Origin: Planctomycetaceae bacterium
Lineage (GTDB): Bacteria; Planctomycetota; Planctomycetia; Planctomycetales; Planctomycetaceae
DNA: 39,680 nt
NCBI GenBank assembly: GCA_020850695.1
Contig: JADZEF010000283.1
Span: 1 to 39,680, forward strand
Direction: 5' to 3'
Positions 8,099-16,449 of the stretch are shown piece after piece. The position numbers and the translations under genes were made by a program. The notes under the pieces are model-generated. The model was not told the origin of the DNA, ran no database searches, and saw nothing but the letters and a program-made list of their open reading frames with translations. Position 1 is the first letter of the stretch; every line of letters begins with the position of its first letter.

Positions 8099-8683
8099 AT
8101 GATCCATCTTCGTTGGCTGCCTGTTGCTGCGTTGATTGGGACATCCCTGCTGGGAGCGATCGTCTCGCTCGCCGATCCTCCCGCGGGGACGGGCAAGCAG
8201 CCCAAGCGTCGCCCCCGCGCGGATGCGGCGGTGCCGGGGGATTCGGGCCATCGCATTGCGGTCGACACGGCGCGCGATCGTGCGGCCCAGATGCACCGGC
8301 TGATGGTGACGACCCTTCATGTCATGCACGACCATTACTTTCACGGCGATCGCGCCCGCACGACAATCCCCGCACGGGCCCTGCAGGACGTCTTCGCGGA
8401 ATTCGGGCGGGAGTCTCATGTTGACGCCCGGTGGATTTCGGTCAACACGAAGGCCATGAGCATCGATCACGAGCCGGCCGACGATTTCGAAAAGCAGGCG
8501 GCGATCGAGCTCGCCTCAGGGAAGGAGTCGTTCGAGCGAATCGAGAACGGCTCGTATCGTCGGGCGGGCGCCATCTTGTTGGGAGGGGGCTGCGTGAGCT
8601 GTCATACGACCTCGTTCGCCCCCCCGACGAAAATCCCTCGCTATGCAGGTCTCGTGATCAGCATTCCCGTCGTCCAACAGTAG
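8099..8683 (+). CDS. Tll0287-like (DUF3365) c-type heme protein, second paralog
   Basis: This encodes 194 residues with a signal peptide (residues 1-25), a basic proline-containing linker, then the DUF3365 domain. The heme motif CVSCH is at residues 165-169. It shares the block VNxxAMSxDHEPxDDF with the third paralog (residues 115-130 here), indicating a recent duplication of these two. A His-rich stretch (MHRLMVTTLHVMHDHYFHGD, residues 65-84) precedes the domain core and could supply a heme ligand. The gene lies 107 bp after the first paralog and 45 bp before the third, on the same strand. Confidence 0.8.
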   Translation: MIHLRWLPVAALIGTSLLGAIVSLADPPAGTGKQPKRRPRADAAVPGDSGHRIAVDTARDRAAQMHRLMVTTLHVMHDHYFHGDRARTTIPARALQDVFAEFGRESHVDARWISVNTKAMSIDHEPADDFEKQAAIELASGKESFERIENGSYRRAGAILLGGGCVSCHTTSFAPPTKIPRYAGLVISIPVVQQ

Positions 8684-8728
8684 GACGGATCGGCCGCATG
8701 GAACCACGACGACTTGGGGGAGCTTGAG

Positions 8729-9319
8729 ATGATTTTACCCCGGAACCGGCTCTGGATCGCCTTGGCTCTTCTTGGCGTCGCGGGGCTGACCGTGCTCGAC
8801 AGAATCGGTCCGCCCCTCAGCGCGGACGAGGCGCCCAAGGTTGCGGCGAACGAAGTGGATCCGCTTCCGCATGCTGCTTCGCTGAAGGAAGCCCGCGGTC
8901 GGGCCCGGCTGCTTCACGAGAGCCTGCATTCCACGTTGCAATACGTCCATCGCGAGTATTACCGCGAAGACGAGGGACTCAAGATTCCCGCCGTGACATT
9001 GAAAGGCGTCTTCCGAGATCTCGAAGCCGCGCACAAGGTGAAAATCCGCTGGCTGGCGGTCAATGCGCGGGCGATGAGCGTCGATCACGAGCCGTCCGAT
9101 GATTTCCACAAGGAAGCGATCAAGGCGATCGGGGCGGGGCGGGAGTCGTTTGAGACAATCGAGAAGGACGTGTTCCGCTATGCCGGCGCGATCGTACTCC
9201 ACGCCGAGTGTCTCAAGTGCCATCTCCCCGCACGCACCAGCAACAAGCCGCGATCGGCGGCGATCGTCATCTCCATGCCTTTGCAGCAGTCCTTGTCCCC
9301 CAATCCCGAGGAGAAGTGA
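8729..9319 (+). CDS. Tll0287-like (DUF3365) c-type heme protein, third paralog
   Basis: The ATG at 8729 is preferred over a TTG at 8714 because the GGGGGAGC sequence then serves as ribosome binding site. The protein has 196 residues with an N-terminal membrane or signal segment (residues 8-24). The helical LHESLHSTLQYVHREYY stretch parallels the second paralog's His-rich helix. The heme c motif CLKCH is at residues 161-165. The block VNARAMSVDHEPSDDF is shared with the second paralog. The stop codon overlaps the next start by one base (TGATG at 9317-9321), indicating translational coupling. Confidence 0.8.
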   Translation: MILPRNRLWIALALLGVAGLTVLDRIGPPLSADEAPKVAANEVDPLPHAASLKEARGRARLLHESLHSTLQYVHREYYREDEGLKIPAVTLKGVFRDLEAAHKVKIRWLAVNARAMSVDHEPSDDFHKEAIKAIGAGRESFETIEKDVFRYAGAIVLHAECLKCHLPARTSNKPRSAAIVISMPLQQSLSPNPEEK

Positions 9320-10611
9320 TGCGTCCGACGTTTGCCGCAATGCTTCTGCTCGCGCTGGCCGCTCGCCCTGCGTTCTCGGCCGACGAGTACGAACTGCCGC
9401 CTATCGAGTACAGCCGCGGTACGCCGGAGAATGCGGTGTCGCGGCTTCAGGAGAAGCTCGACAGCGGGGCGCATGCGCTGCGACACGAAGACCGATTCGG
9501 CTATCTGCAAAGCGTGTTGGACGCTCTCGAGATTCGACCCGAGTCCCAGACGCTCGTTTTCTCTAAGACCAGCCTCCAGCGGCACCGGATTTCACCCCGC
9601 ACGCCACGGGCCATTTACTTCAACGATGACGTTTACCTGGGCTACTGCCATGAAGGGGACGTCCTGGAGATCTCGGTCGCCGACCCGCAACTTGGAACCG
9701 TTTTCTACACGATCGACCAGGACGAGACCGACAAGCCGAAGTTCGTTCGCCAGACCGACCAGTGCCTCCTCTGTCACGGCATGAGCCAAACCGACGGCAT
9801 TCCCGGCCATCGGGTTCGTTCTCTGTTCGTCGACACCATGGGCAATCCGCTCCTCGCCGAGGGAAGCCACCGCGTCGATCAGACGACGCCGTTCGAGAAC
9901 CGTTGGGGAGGCTGGTATGTCACCGGAACGCACGGCGAGCAGAAGCACCTCGGCAACCTGCTGATCCGCAACGGAGAAGTTCCGCGGCCGGTCCAGAACG
10001 AAAAGGGACTGAACGTCACCGACCTGACCCCGTTTTTTGACGTCTCTCGCTATCCCACCCCGCACAGCGACATTGTGGCGCTGATGGTGCTCGAACATCA
10101 GTCGATGGTGCACAACCTGCTGACGAAGGCGAACTTCGCCGCACGCCAGGCCTTGCACTATGAGTCGGAACTGAACCGGGCGCTGGGGGAACCCAGCGAC
10201 CGCCGGCTCGACAGCACCACGCGCCGTATTCGCAACGCGGCCGACGCTCTGCTCCAGGCGATGCTCTGTTCCAAGGAGGCTCCGCTGACCGCCGCGGTCG
10301 CGGGCACATCCGAGTACGCCCAGCGTTTCACGAATGCCGGGCCGCGCGACAAGCGAGGCCGCTCGCTGCGCGATTTCGATCTCAAGACGCGGCTGTTCCG
10401 TTATCCGTGCAGTTTTCTCGTCTATTCGGCTTCGTTCGACCGGTTGCCCGACGAGATGAAACTGGCCGTGACGACACGGCTGCGCGGGATTCTCACCGGA
10501 ACCGACAAGGATGAGGCGTACGCTCATCTGGCTGCCGACGACCGCCGTGCGATCCTCGAGATCCTGACCGACACGAAACCGGAACTCTGGCGCAGCGTCG
10601 CTGAGAAGTGA
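9319..10611 (+). CDS. Secreted mono-heme c-type protein of unknown function
   Basis: The ATG at 9319 overlaps the previous stop. It gives 430 residues with a clean signal peptide cleaved near AFS/ADE (residue 20). One heme c motif, CLLCH, lies at residues 149-153. It is preceded by beta-rich sequence (AIYFNDDVYLGYCHEGDVLEI) and followed by a long His-rich and Arg-rich helical half, including the segment HSDIVALMVLEHQSMVHNLL. Free Cys110 (GYCH) and several His are candidate second ligands. I do not recognise a named family. Its coupling to the three DUF3365 proteins and the NsrR-like regulator suggests a periplasmic partner or enzyme using the same redox chemistry, perhaps with nitric oxide or another small ligand. 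Confidence 0.7.
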   Translation: MRPTFAAMLLLALAARPAFSADEYELPPIEYSRGTPENAVSRLQEKLDSGAHALRHEDRFGYLQSVLDALEIRPESQTLVFSKTSLQRHRISPRTPRAIYFNDDVYLGYCHEGDVLEISVADPQLGTVFYTIDQDETDKPKFVRQTDQCLLCHGMSQTDGIPGHRVRSLFVDTMGNPLLAEGSHRVDQTTPFENRWGGWYVTGTHGEQKHLGNLLIRNGEVPRPVQNEKGLNVTDLTPFFDVSRYPTPHSDIVALMVLEHQSMVHNLLTKANFAARQALHYESELNRALGEPSDRRLDSTTRRIRNAADALLQAMLCSKEAPLTAAVAGTSEYAQRFTNAGPRDKRGRSLRDFDLKTRLFRYPCSFLVYSASFDRLPDEMKLAVTTRLRGILTGTDKDEAYAHLAADDRRAILEILTDTKPELWRSVAEK

Positions 10612-10668
10612 CGGCGCGAGAGCTTGGCGGGACTGTCCTTCCGATGCCGGTCGACGCCCCCGCCGATC

Positions 10669-12054
10669 TCACTTCGCCGTGGCCTTCAACGCTTCCGTGA
10701 CGACCTTCCCATCGACTGCCGGAAGTTCGACGCCCAGAAGACGGGCAATGGTCGGAGCAACGTCGATGTTCTCGATGGGGAGGAGTTTCTTTCCCTCGCG
10801 CACTCCGGCCCCGGACGCGATAAATGTCGCGTTCATTTTGGGGTTGGTCGAAAGGAACCCGTGGGTTCCCGTGGTCGACTCGCTTTTCACGACGTCTTCG
10901 TCGCCCGTGGCGGTTGCGGAGAAACCATAGCCGTCCTTCGCGACGAGGATCAGGTCGGCCATCTGGGGGGCGTCGTCCGGTTGCGGCAGGCCGTACTTCT
11001 TAAACTGGTCCGGCGTGACGATGTCGGCGATCCCTTCACGGCCGCGAAACAGCTCGATCACCTTCTTGCGGTCCTCCTCCAGAGAGTCCCGGACCGTCAG
11101 GTACAGCATCCCGATGCCCCCTTCCGGCACGACCTGGGCGCGGGCGGCCGTAACCTGCGTCCCCTCGACCGTCAGCAGTCCCGCCTTCCGCAGCACCACG
11201 TTGGGTTGCAGCGTTTTGGGAATGGACATGAAGCCATGGTCCGAAACGACCAGGATCGTTGTCCGGTCGCCGATGCCGGCATCGGCGACCGCATCGACGA
11301 TCTGGTGCACCAGCGTGTCGGCGTAGGCGACCGCGGTGTATCCCGCCGGAGATTGCGGTCCATACCGATGATGCACCGCATCGACGTTCAGCGGGTGAAA
11401 GAGGACCAGGTTGGGCTTTCGCGTCCGAATGACGTGGCAGGCGGCCTGCGTCCAGATCCGATCTCGGGCGGGAGTCGGAAGCTTGGCAAAGCCGTCGATC
11501 TCCGCATCGGTCACGATGCCCTCCTGCTTCAACTCGGCGATGAGTCGCGGGGTCGTGTGCTGAAACGATTCGGGGACGTCGGGGAAGTTGTCGTCGATGC
11601 TGGCGGCGTTCCGCGTGCAGGGCCAGTTGATGGCGGCCGTCGTCAATCCCTTCTCTTTCAGGACGTCATAAATCGTCTCGACGTGGACGAGGTCCTTCTT
11701 GTCTTTCCGCGGGTCGACTTTGACCGGCAACCCGGGACCGGTGCGTTCGAGCACGCCGTTGAACAGCACGCCGTGCCGCTCGGGACGCACACCCGTCGTC
11801 AACGAAGTGTGGTTCGGCCACGTCACGGACGGGTTCGAGACGGTCATCCCCTCTGCCCGCGTTCCTTTCGCCGCCAGCGCCCGGATGGCCGGCATGGACG
11901 CATTCGGATCGTCAAACAGCCATCCAGGCAGGCCGTCGACGCAAATGACGACGACGTGCCGTTGCTGGCCATCCGCGCCGTGGGCGACGCTCAACAGCGC
12001 CGCGAAGAGGACGAGGAACGGCACTGCGGCGAATCGGATGCGGCGCACAGACAT
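10669..12054 (-). CDS. Secreted alkaline-phosphatase-superfamily phosphodiesterase/pyrophosphatase
   Basis: The protein has 461 residues with a signal peptide ending near SVAHGADG (residues 1-28). Superfamily hallmarks are visible: the first metal-ligand Asp in VVVICVDGLPGW (D40), the nucleophile region SVTWPNHTSLTTG with Thr78 as the likely nucleophile, and the later metal ligands in LVVSDHGFMS. A Lys/Glu-rich region follows, and a C-terminal THGFLSTNPKMNATF segment matches the NPP subfamily (PF01663). It probably hydrolyses a phosphodiester or pyrophosphate outside the cytoplasm. It is convergent with the heme-protein operon (57-bp gap, no clear terminator). Confidence 0.85.
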   Translation of the reverse strand: MSVRRIRFAAVPFLVLFAALLSVAHGADGQQRHVVVICVDGLPGWLFDDPNASMPAIRALAAKGTRAEGMTVSNPSVTWPNHTSLTTGVRPERHGVLFNGVLERTGPGLPVKVDPRKDKKDLVHVETIYDVLKEKGLTTAAINWPCTRNAASIDDNFPDVPESFQHTTPRLIAELKQEGIVTDAEIDGFAKLPTPARDRIWTQAACHVIRTRKPNLVLFHPLNVDAVHHRYGPQSPAGYTAVAYADTLVHQIVDAVADAGIGDRTTILVVSDHGFMSIPKTLQPNVVLRKAGLLTVEGTQVTAARAQVVPEGGIGMLYLTVRDSLEEDRKKVIELFRGREGIADIVTPDQFKKYGLPQPDDAPQMADLILVAKDGYGFSATATGDEDVVKSESTTGTHGFLSTNPKMNATFIASGAGVREGKKLLPIENIDVAPTIARLLGVELPAVDGKVVTEALKATAK

Positions 12055-12267
12055 CTCCCGGCAATCACAAAGCGGTCGGAATCTTCACTGCTGCTCTTTC
12101 CCCATAGCGAATGAGAATGGATCCGGTCAACCGTGCCGGTTTCGCACATTCTTCATTCGTCTGTTCCGCGTCTTGATCGCCCCCCGTGAGGGCGGGAGCG
12201 TCGCCTGGGTCGGGGCATATACCCAGGGAAAGAGGACGACGGAAAGCGTCGGAAGCAATTTGATTCG

Positions 12268-12301
12268 GCCCCCAGGCTGCTCAGTGCCGAAGCCTGGGGG
12301 C
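12268..12301 (-). terminator. GC-rich hairpin 3' of argG
   Basis: A perfect 11-bp inverted repeat (GCCCCCAGGCT at 12268-12278 and AGCCTGGGGGC at 12291-12301) encloses a 12-base loop. It begins about 20 bases past the argG stop on the minus strand. It is followed by only a weak T-containing stretch, so it may be a terminator or an mRNA-protecting structure. Confidence 0.5.
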
Positions 12302-12322
12302 GGCGTGGTTTGTTGCGAACCC

Positions 12323-13537
12323 TCAATACGGCCGCGGACGTCCCAAACCCTGCACGCGGCTCGGGAGGCCGACGATCCGCAGAAAGCCTTCGGCGTCGGT
12401 CTGGTTGTAGGTGCCGCCCGCTTCCATCGAGGCGATGGCGTCGTCGTAGAGGCTGTTGGGGCTCTTGCGGCTGGCGATGCGGGTGTTCCCCTTGTAAAGG
12501 GCGACTGTCACTTCGCCGGTGACCGGTTTCTGCGTTTCCTTGATGAAGGCGCTCAGGGCGTCCATCTTCGCGCAGTACCAGAACCCGTAGTAAACCATCT
12601 CGGCCACTTCAGGGCTGATCCGGTCGCGGAGGTGGACCAGGTCGCGGTCGAGCGTCAGCTGCTCGAGGGCCGCGTGCGCGGCGTAGAGGATTGTCATTCC
12701 GGGCGCTTCATACACACCGCGGCTCTTCATGCCGACGAAGCGGTTCTCGACGACGTCGATGCGTCCGACGCCGTGCTTGCCCCCCAGCTTGTTGAGCGTG
12801 TCGACGATCTCGAACGCACCAAGCTTCTTGCCGTTGACGGCCACCGGCACGCCTGACTCGAACGAGACCGTCAGCGTCTCTTCCTGGTCCGGGGCTTCCT
12901 GCGGCGAGCCCGTCATTCCAAAGTCGATGATCTTCACGCCGTCGACCGCGGGGTCTTCAAGCTTGCCCGCTTCGTAGCTGATGTGGAGGCAGTTCTCGTC
13001 CGAGCTGTACGGCTTCGAGACCGAAGCCTTCACGGGGATCTTCTTCGCGTCGCAGTAGGCGATCATTTCCTTGCGGCCCGGGAAGGCCTGGCGATATCGC
13101 TCGATCCGCCACGGGGCGAGGATCTTGATGTCGGGCTGCAGGGCTTCCGCGGCCAGCTGGAAGCGGCACTGATCATTCCCCTTGCCGGTCGCTCCGTGGG
13201 CGTAGGTGTCGGCCCCCACCTCGCGAGCGATCTGCAGGCAGACCTTCGAGATGAGCGGACGGGCGATCGACGTTCCCATCAGGTATCCGCACTCGTACTT
13301 CGCCTGCCATTGCAGCACCGGGAAGGCGAAGTCGCGGCAAAGCTCTTCGCGGGCGTCGACGATCCGGGCCGACTTCGCCCCGATGTTGCGGGCCTTCTGA
13401 AGAATGGCTTCGCGGTCTTCGCAGGGCTGGCCGAGGTCGACGTACACCGCATGAATGTCGTACCCCTCATCCATGAGCCATCCGAGGATGACCGAGGTAT
13501 CAAGGCCGCCGGAGTACGCGAGAACGCAAGTGGGCAT
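12323..13537 (-). CDS. argG: Argininosuccinate synthase
   Basis: The frame encodes 404 residues starting at MPTCVLAYSGGLDTSV. The open frame continues upstream, but the extra residues are low-complexity intergenic sequence. The ATP pyrophosphatase P-loop SGGLDTS is at residues 9-15, and family segments such as AHGATGKGNDQCRF and a Tyr/Arg-rich C-terminal helix are present. Length matches the family (about 400). The enzyme condenses citrulline and aspartate with ATP hydrolysis to AMP in arginine synthesis. No other arg gene is adjacent except a possible argA-like acetyltransferase 8 kb away. Confidence 0.97.
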   Translation of the reverse strand: MPTCVLAYSGGLDTSVILGWLMDEGYDIHAVYVDLGQPCEDREAILQKARNIGAKSARIVDAREELCRDFAFPVLQWQAKYECGYLMGTSIARPLISKVCLQIAREVGADTYAHGATGKGNDQCRFQLAAEALQPDIKILAPWRIERYRQAFPGRKEMIAYCDAKKIPVKASVSKPYSSDENCLHISYEAGKLEDPAVDGVKIIDFGMTGSPQEAPDQEETLTVSFESGVPVAVNGKKLGAFEIVDTLNKLGGKHGVGRIDVVENRFVGMKSRGVYEAPGMTILYAAHAALEQLTLDRDLVHLRDRISPEVAEMVYYGFWYCAKMDALSAFIKETQKPVTGEVTVALYKGNTRIASRKSPNSLYDDAIASMEAGGTYNQTDAEGFLRIVGLPSRVQGLGRPRPY

Positions 13538-13540
13538 GGG

Positions 13541-13593
13541 AGGGTCTAGGGACGAGGGACTAGTGTCGAGGGACAGAGGTAGTGTTGAGGGCG
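13541..13593. repeat. Short G-rich degenerate tandem motif
   Basis: Variants of GACGAGGGAC/GTCGAGGGAC recur just upstream of the argG start. Similar degenerate strings are common in planctomycete intergenic DNA; no function is apparent. Confidence 0.35.
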
Positions 13594-13679
13594 TGCCACC
13601 CGACGGGCCACTAAGCTGTCGAGGTTTCAATGGACGGCATTATGCGGCTTTTCGAACCGCTTCACCAGTTTCGGAAGTC

Positions 13680-14729
13680 CTACGAGTTCACGACCTGCTG
13701 GACATTCTCCGTCGTCACCGGCCGGATCAATCCCTTCTCCGTAATGATGGCACTGATCAGTTCCGCAGGAGTAACATCGAACGCGGGGTTGTAGACGTTC
13801 ACTCCCGTTGGGGCGGTCTGCCGGCCGAAGCCGTGGGTGATCTCTTCAGGCTTCCGCTCTTCGATGGGAATCCCTTCACCCGTGGGCAGTGACAGGTCGA
13901 ACGTGCTGGTCGGGGCCGCGACGTAGAAAGGGATGCCGTGAGCCTTGGCCGCGAGGGCGACCGAATACGTCCCGATTTTGTTGGCCGTGTCGCCGTTCGC
14001 CGCGATGCGGTCGGCGCCGACGACCACCGCTTCGACGCGTTTCTCACGCATCACCTGCGCGGCCATCGAATCGCAGATCAGCGTCACGGGAATCCCGCGC
14101 TGCGAGAGCTCCCATGCCGTCAGCCGCGCGCCTTGCAGCAGTGGACGCGTTTCATCGGCGTAGACATGCAGCCGCTTTCCCTGTTCCACGGCCGAGAAAA
14201 ACACCGAGAGGGCCGTCCCTTTGCCGGCGGTTGCCAGCGCCCCCGCATTGCAATGCGTGAGGACTCCCGCGCCGTCGCGCAGCAGCTCGGCCCCATGTCG
14301 GCCAATTGCTGCACACATCTCCTGGTCTTCGACTTCGATGGCCCGCGCTTCCTCCAGCAGCCGCACAATCAGGTCGCGAGGAGCCAATCCCGCTTCCTCG
14401 TCGGCGACGCGTTTCAAGCGATCGAGCGCCCAGAAAAGGTTCACCGCGGTCGGGCGGCTGGCGGCCAGACGGTCGGTGACTTCGAGCAGTCGCCGACGAA
14501 ACTCGGCCGGATCCTTCGACGCCGCCGACTGAAGGCCGACCACGACGCCATACGCCGCCGCCACCCCGATCGCCGGAGCGCCGCGAACACGCAACGATCG
14601 AATCGACTCGAACACCCTTTCGTGCGTGTCGCACTCGATCTCTCGGCATTCCAGCGGCAGGAGCGTCTGATCAATCAGAACGAGTCGCCCATGGAAAGCG
14701 TCACCCGTCCATTGCAGCGTCGGTGTCAT
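13680..14729 (-). CDS. mtnA: S-methyl-5-thioribose-1-phosphate isomerase
   Basis: The protein has 349 residues, the family length. The catalytic Cys lies in THCNAGALATAG (C160) and the catalytic Asp in VVGADRIAANGD (D240), the same numbering as Bacillus MtnA. Additional signatures include RVRGAPAIG (residues 48-56) and KIGTYSVALAAKAH. It isomerises methylthioribose-1-phosphate to the ribulose form in the methionine salvage pathway. It lies 114 bp downstream of the reverse transcriptase on the same strand. No other salvage genes are in the window. Confidence 0.96.
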   Translation of the reverse strand: MTPTLQWTGDAFHGRLVLIDQTLLPLECREIECDTHERVFESIRSLRVRGAPAIGVAAAYGVVVGLQSAASKDPAEFRRRLLEVTDRLAASRPTAVNLFWALDRLKRVADEEAGLAPRDLIVRLLEEARAIEVEDQEMCAAIGRHGAELLRDGAGVLTHCNAGALATAGKGTALSVFFSAVEQGKRLHVYADETRPLLQGARLTAWELSQRGIPVTLICDSMAAQVMREKRVEAVVVGADRIAANGDTANKIGTYSVALAAKAHGIPFYVAAPTSTFDLSLPTGEGIPIEERKPEEITHGFGRQTAPTGVNVYNPAFDVTPAELISAIITEKGLIRPVTTENVQQVVNS

Positions 14730-14843
14730 CGCGGAAGCGTCGTCTCGCAGAAGGTTTTAAGGAATCGATTCGTGGCCCGACCAGCACGTTCCTTGCGGCT
14801 GGCCTGTCGAACCATTGTCGAGGATTCCATCGCTCGCCGCACG

Positions 14844-16235
14844 TCACCGCCAGTCAATTTGCTGGTACAATGCCAGCAGCTTGCTTCCGCGCGCAGCGTT
14901 CAGCGATTGGACATGAGCAATCCGACCGCGGACCCACGCGGCGAAGTTGTCGCGCCCCTCATGATTCTGCGAACGTGCTCCGTGGCGCAGGCAGTTGGTC
15001 AGCAGGGCCTTCAGTCGGTCGAAGTCCACGCGCCGCACATTGGTGCGGTCGTTGACGACAACGCCGGTCACCATCTGCCGCGCATTGCTTCGGATGATCC
15101 GCCGCTTCGCCTTGTTGATGCGAAAACGTTCTTCGCGGATGACCTGCTCGACGAGCGGCAGGAAGTTCGGCAGCGCACGGCGGAATCCGTCCGGACCCGA
15201 GAACGTGAGGTCGTCCGCGTAGCGGGTGTAGACGCCGCCGAAGGCCCGCGCCAGTCCGCTCAACCGCACATCAAGAGAGAACGCGGAGAGGTTGGCAAGG
15301 GCGGGCGACGTGCAGGCTCCCTGCGGAAGATGGGCCGGGAGGTAGGGGCGAATTGCACTGGCGTTTCCCTCGGGAAATCCAGCCGTCTGTGGGAGCGAGG
15401 ACGTGCACAGCCGAGCCATCCACACGGAGGCCTCGCGCGAATAGCCGACGGAACGGAAGATCGCAGCAACACGGGCAAGAGTGACGGTCGGGTAGAAGTT
15501 CGTGAGGTCCAGCCGGACCACAATCGGCTTGCCCACATGCTCAGCCGCGTTGGTCACAATCGACCGTCCGGGGACGAATCCATGAGCCGCCGGATGGGCA
15601 GGGACGCGGCTCAGAATCTCTTCCAGGATCCGGCACTGCACGTCTTTCAAGGTCGCTTTCGGCGCTTCGATCAACCGCCAGCCGCCGGACCGCTTTCGCT
15701 CCCACCGGAAGTGATAATGGGCTTCGCGCTCGCTCAGCGGACGCGAATTGGCCGTGAACCGGTGAATCAGCCAGGCCAGCTTGCCCAACGGAATTCCCAG
15801 CCAGGCCGCCAGATCTTCGGGCGTGTGCAGCACTGGGAGCTGACGCTCCCGCAATCGAGCGTCATCGCCATCGCTGGCCAGATCCAGGAAGCCGCCGGAT
15901 CGAACGCCGAACCGGGCGAAACGATAGGGAATGGGGGTGACTTCCGTCGAACGGTCCGCGATGAATTCCGGCGGCGCGTGACGCAGCGGCGTCAGCTTCG
16001 CTCGGGGGCGCGGACCAGTGCGGCGCGGTCGCTTCGGCCGCCTGTCGCGCGATTCGACCTCCGGTTCGGCAGTCGACGTTGCGGCTGAATGCGAATTGTC
16101 GGACGGATGTCGTCCATTGTCCGAGGGCGCGCGGACCGGCGGGCGAGGCGACGGAACTCCGTCAAAGGCTGTCTTGTTCGGCGGCGGCGATGGTTGCGGA
16201 AAGAATAATCGCCGCAAGAAATCAAGCAGGCCCAT
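14844..16235 (-). CDS. Retron-type reverse transcriptase
   Basis: This is 463 residues from the ATG at 16233-16235 (MGLLDFLRRLFF); a TTG 36 bases upstream is possible. An N-terminal extension of about 120 residues is rich in Pro, Arg and Ser. The RT core follows: a helical LPVLHTPEDLAAWLGI segment typical of retron RTs, FRWERKRSGGWRLIEAPK, the metal-binding LDLTNFYPT (Asp243), LPQGACTSP (from residue 303) and the catalytic YADD (339-342). Both retron hallmarks are present: NAxxH as NAAEH (229-233) and VTG (389-391). No toxin-like partner gene is adjacent; neighbours are mtnA and a symporter. The upstream gap could encode the templating RNA. Group II intron and DGR origins are less likely: no maturase domain or variable repeats are seen. 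Confidence 0.88.
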   Translation of the reverse strand: MGLLDFLRRLFFPQPSPPPNKTAFDGVPSPRPPVRAPSDNGRHPSDNSHSAATSTAEPEVESRDRRPKRPRRTGPRPRAKLTPLRHAPPEFIADRSTEVTPIPYRFARFGVRSGGFLDLASDGDDARLRERQLPVLHTPEDLAAWLGIPLGKLAWLIHRFTANSRPLSEREAHYHFRWERKRSGGWRLIEAPKATLKDVQCRILEEILSRVPAHPAAHGFVPGRSIVTNAAEHVGKPIVVRLDLTNFYPTVTLARVAAIFRSVGYSREASVWMARLCTSSLPQTAGFPEGNASAIRPYLPAHLPQGACTSPALANLSAFSLDVRLSGLARAFGGVYTRYADDLTFSGPDGFRRALPNFLPLVEQVIREERFRINKAKRRIIRSNARQMVTGVVVNDRTNVRRVDFDRLKALLTNCLRHGARSQNHEGRDNFAAWVRGRIAHVQSLNAARGSKLLALYQQIDWR

Positions 16236-16254
16236 GCAGCGGCATCCGGTGGCG

Positions 16255-16449
16255 GTGCGGCGGTCGAGCAATCAGAAATCGGAAATCGACGAATGATCGG
16301 AAGGCCGCAAGGGGCTTTGCGAGAAGAGTGGCGACCGAGAGTGAGCGGCCTCTCTTGCCTTCCTCGCCGATCATTCGGGATTCGACATGCTGGTTCACCG
16401 CACGCGGGAGGGGTTTCGGATGCCGGAAAAAGTGACCAGCGGGCCGCAC
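16255..16449 (-). ncRNA. Candidate retron msr/msd RNA
   Basis: Read 5' to 3' on the minus strand, this segment begins with GTGCGGC (16449-16443) and ends with its complement GCCGCAC (16261-16255), a possible a1/a2 pair. Inside are a 9-bp hairpin with one bulge (16389-16440) and a long imperfect hairpin (16290-16377) whose stem has 9 plus 7 paired bases around a 5-base bulge. The order and the position 20 bases before the RT gene fit a retron. The a1/a2 pair is only 7 bp and no conserved branching AGC follows a1, so chance is possible. Confidence 0.3.
16290..16377 (-). repeat. Long imperfect hairpin upstream of the RT gene
   Basis: CGAATGATC (16290-16298) pairs with GATCATTCG (16369-16377), and GGAAGGC (16299-16305) pairs with GCCTTCC (16357-16363), leaving bases 16364-16368 bulged. 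An alternative register pairs 11 consecutive bases. This is the strongest structure in the 418-bp gap and the best msd candidate. Confidence 0.6.

Noticed and set aside
10624..12114. 496-residue open frame on the plus strand
   Set aside because: Antisense to the secreted phosphodiesterase, whose active-site motifs are intact.
13938..16088. 716-residue open frame on the plus strand
   Set aside because: It is antisense to mtnA and the reverse transcriptase, both of which have clear family motifs; its composition is Arg/Gln/His-rich, as expected for a shadow frame in high-GC DNA.
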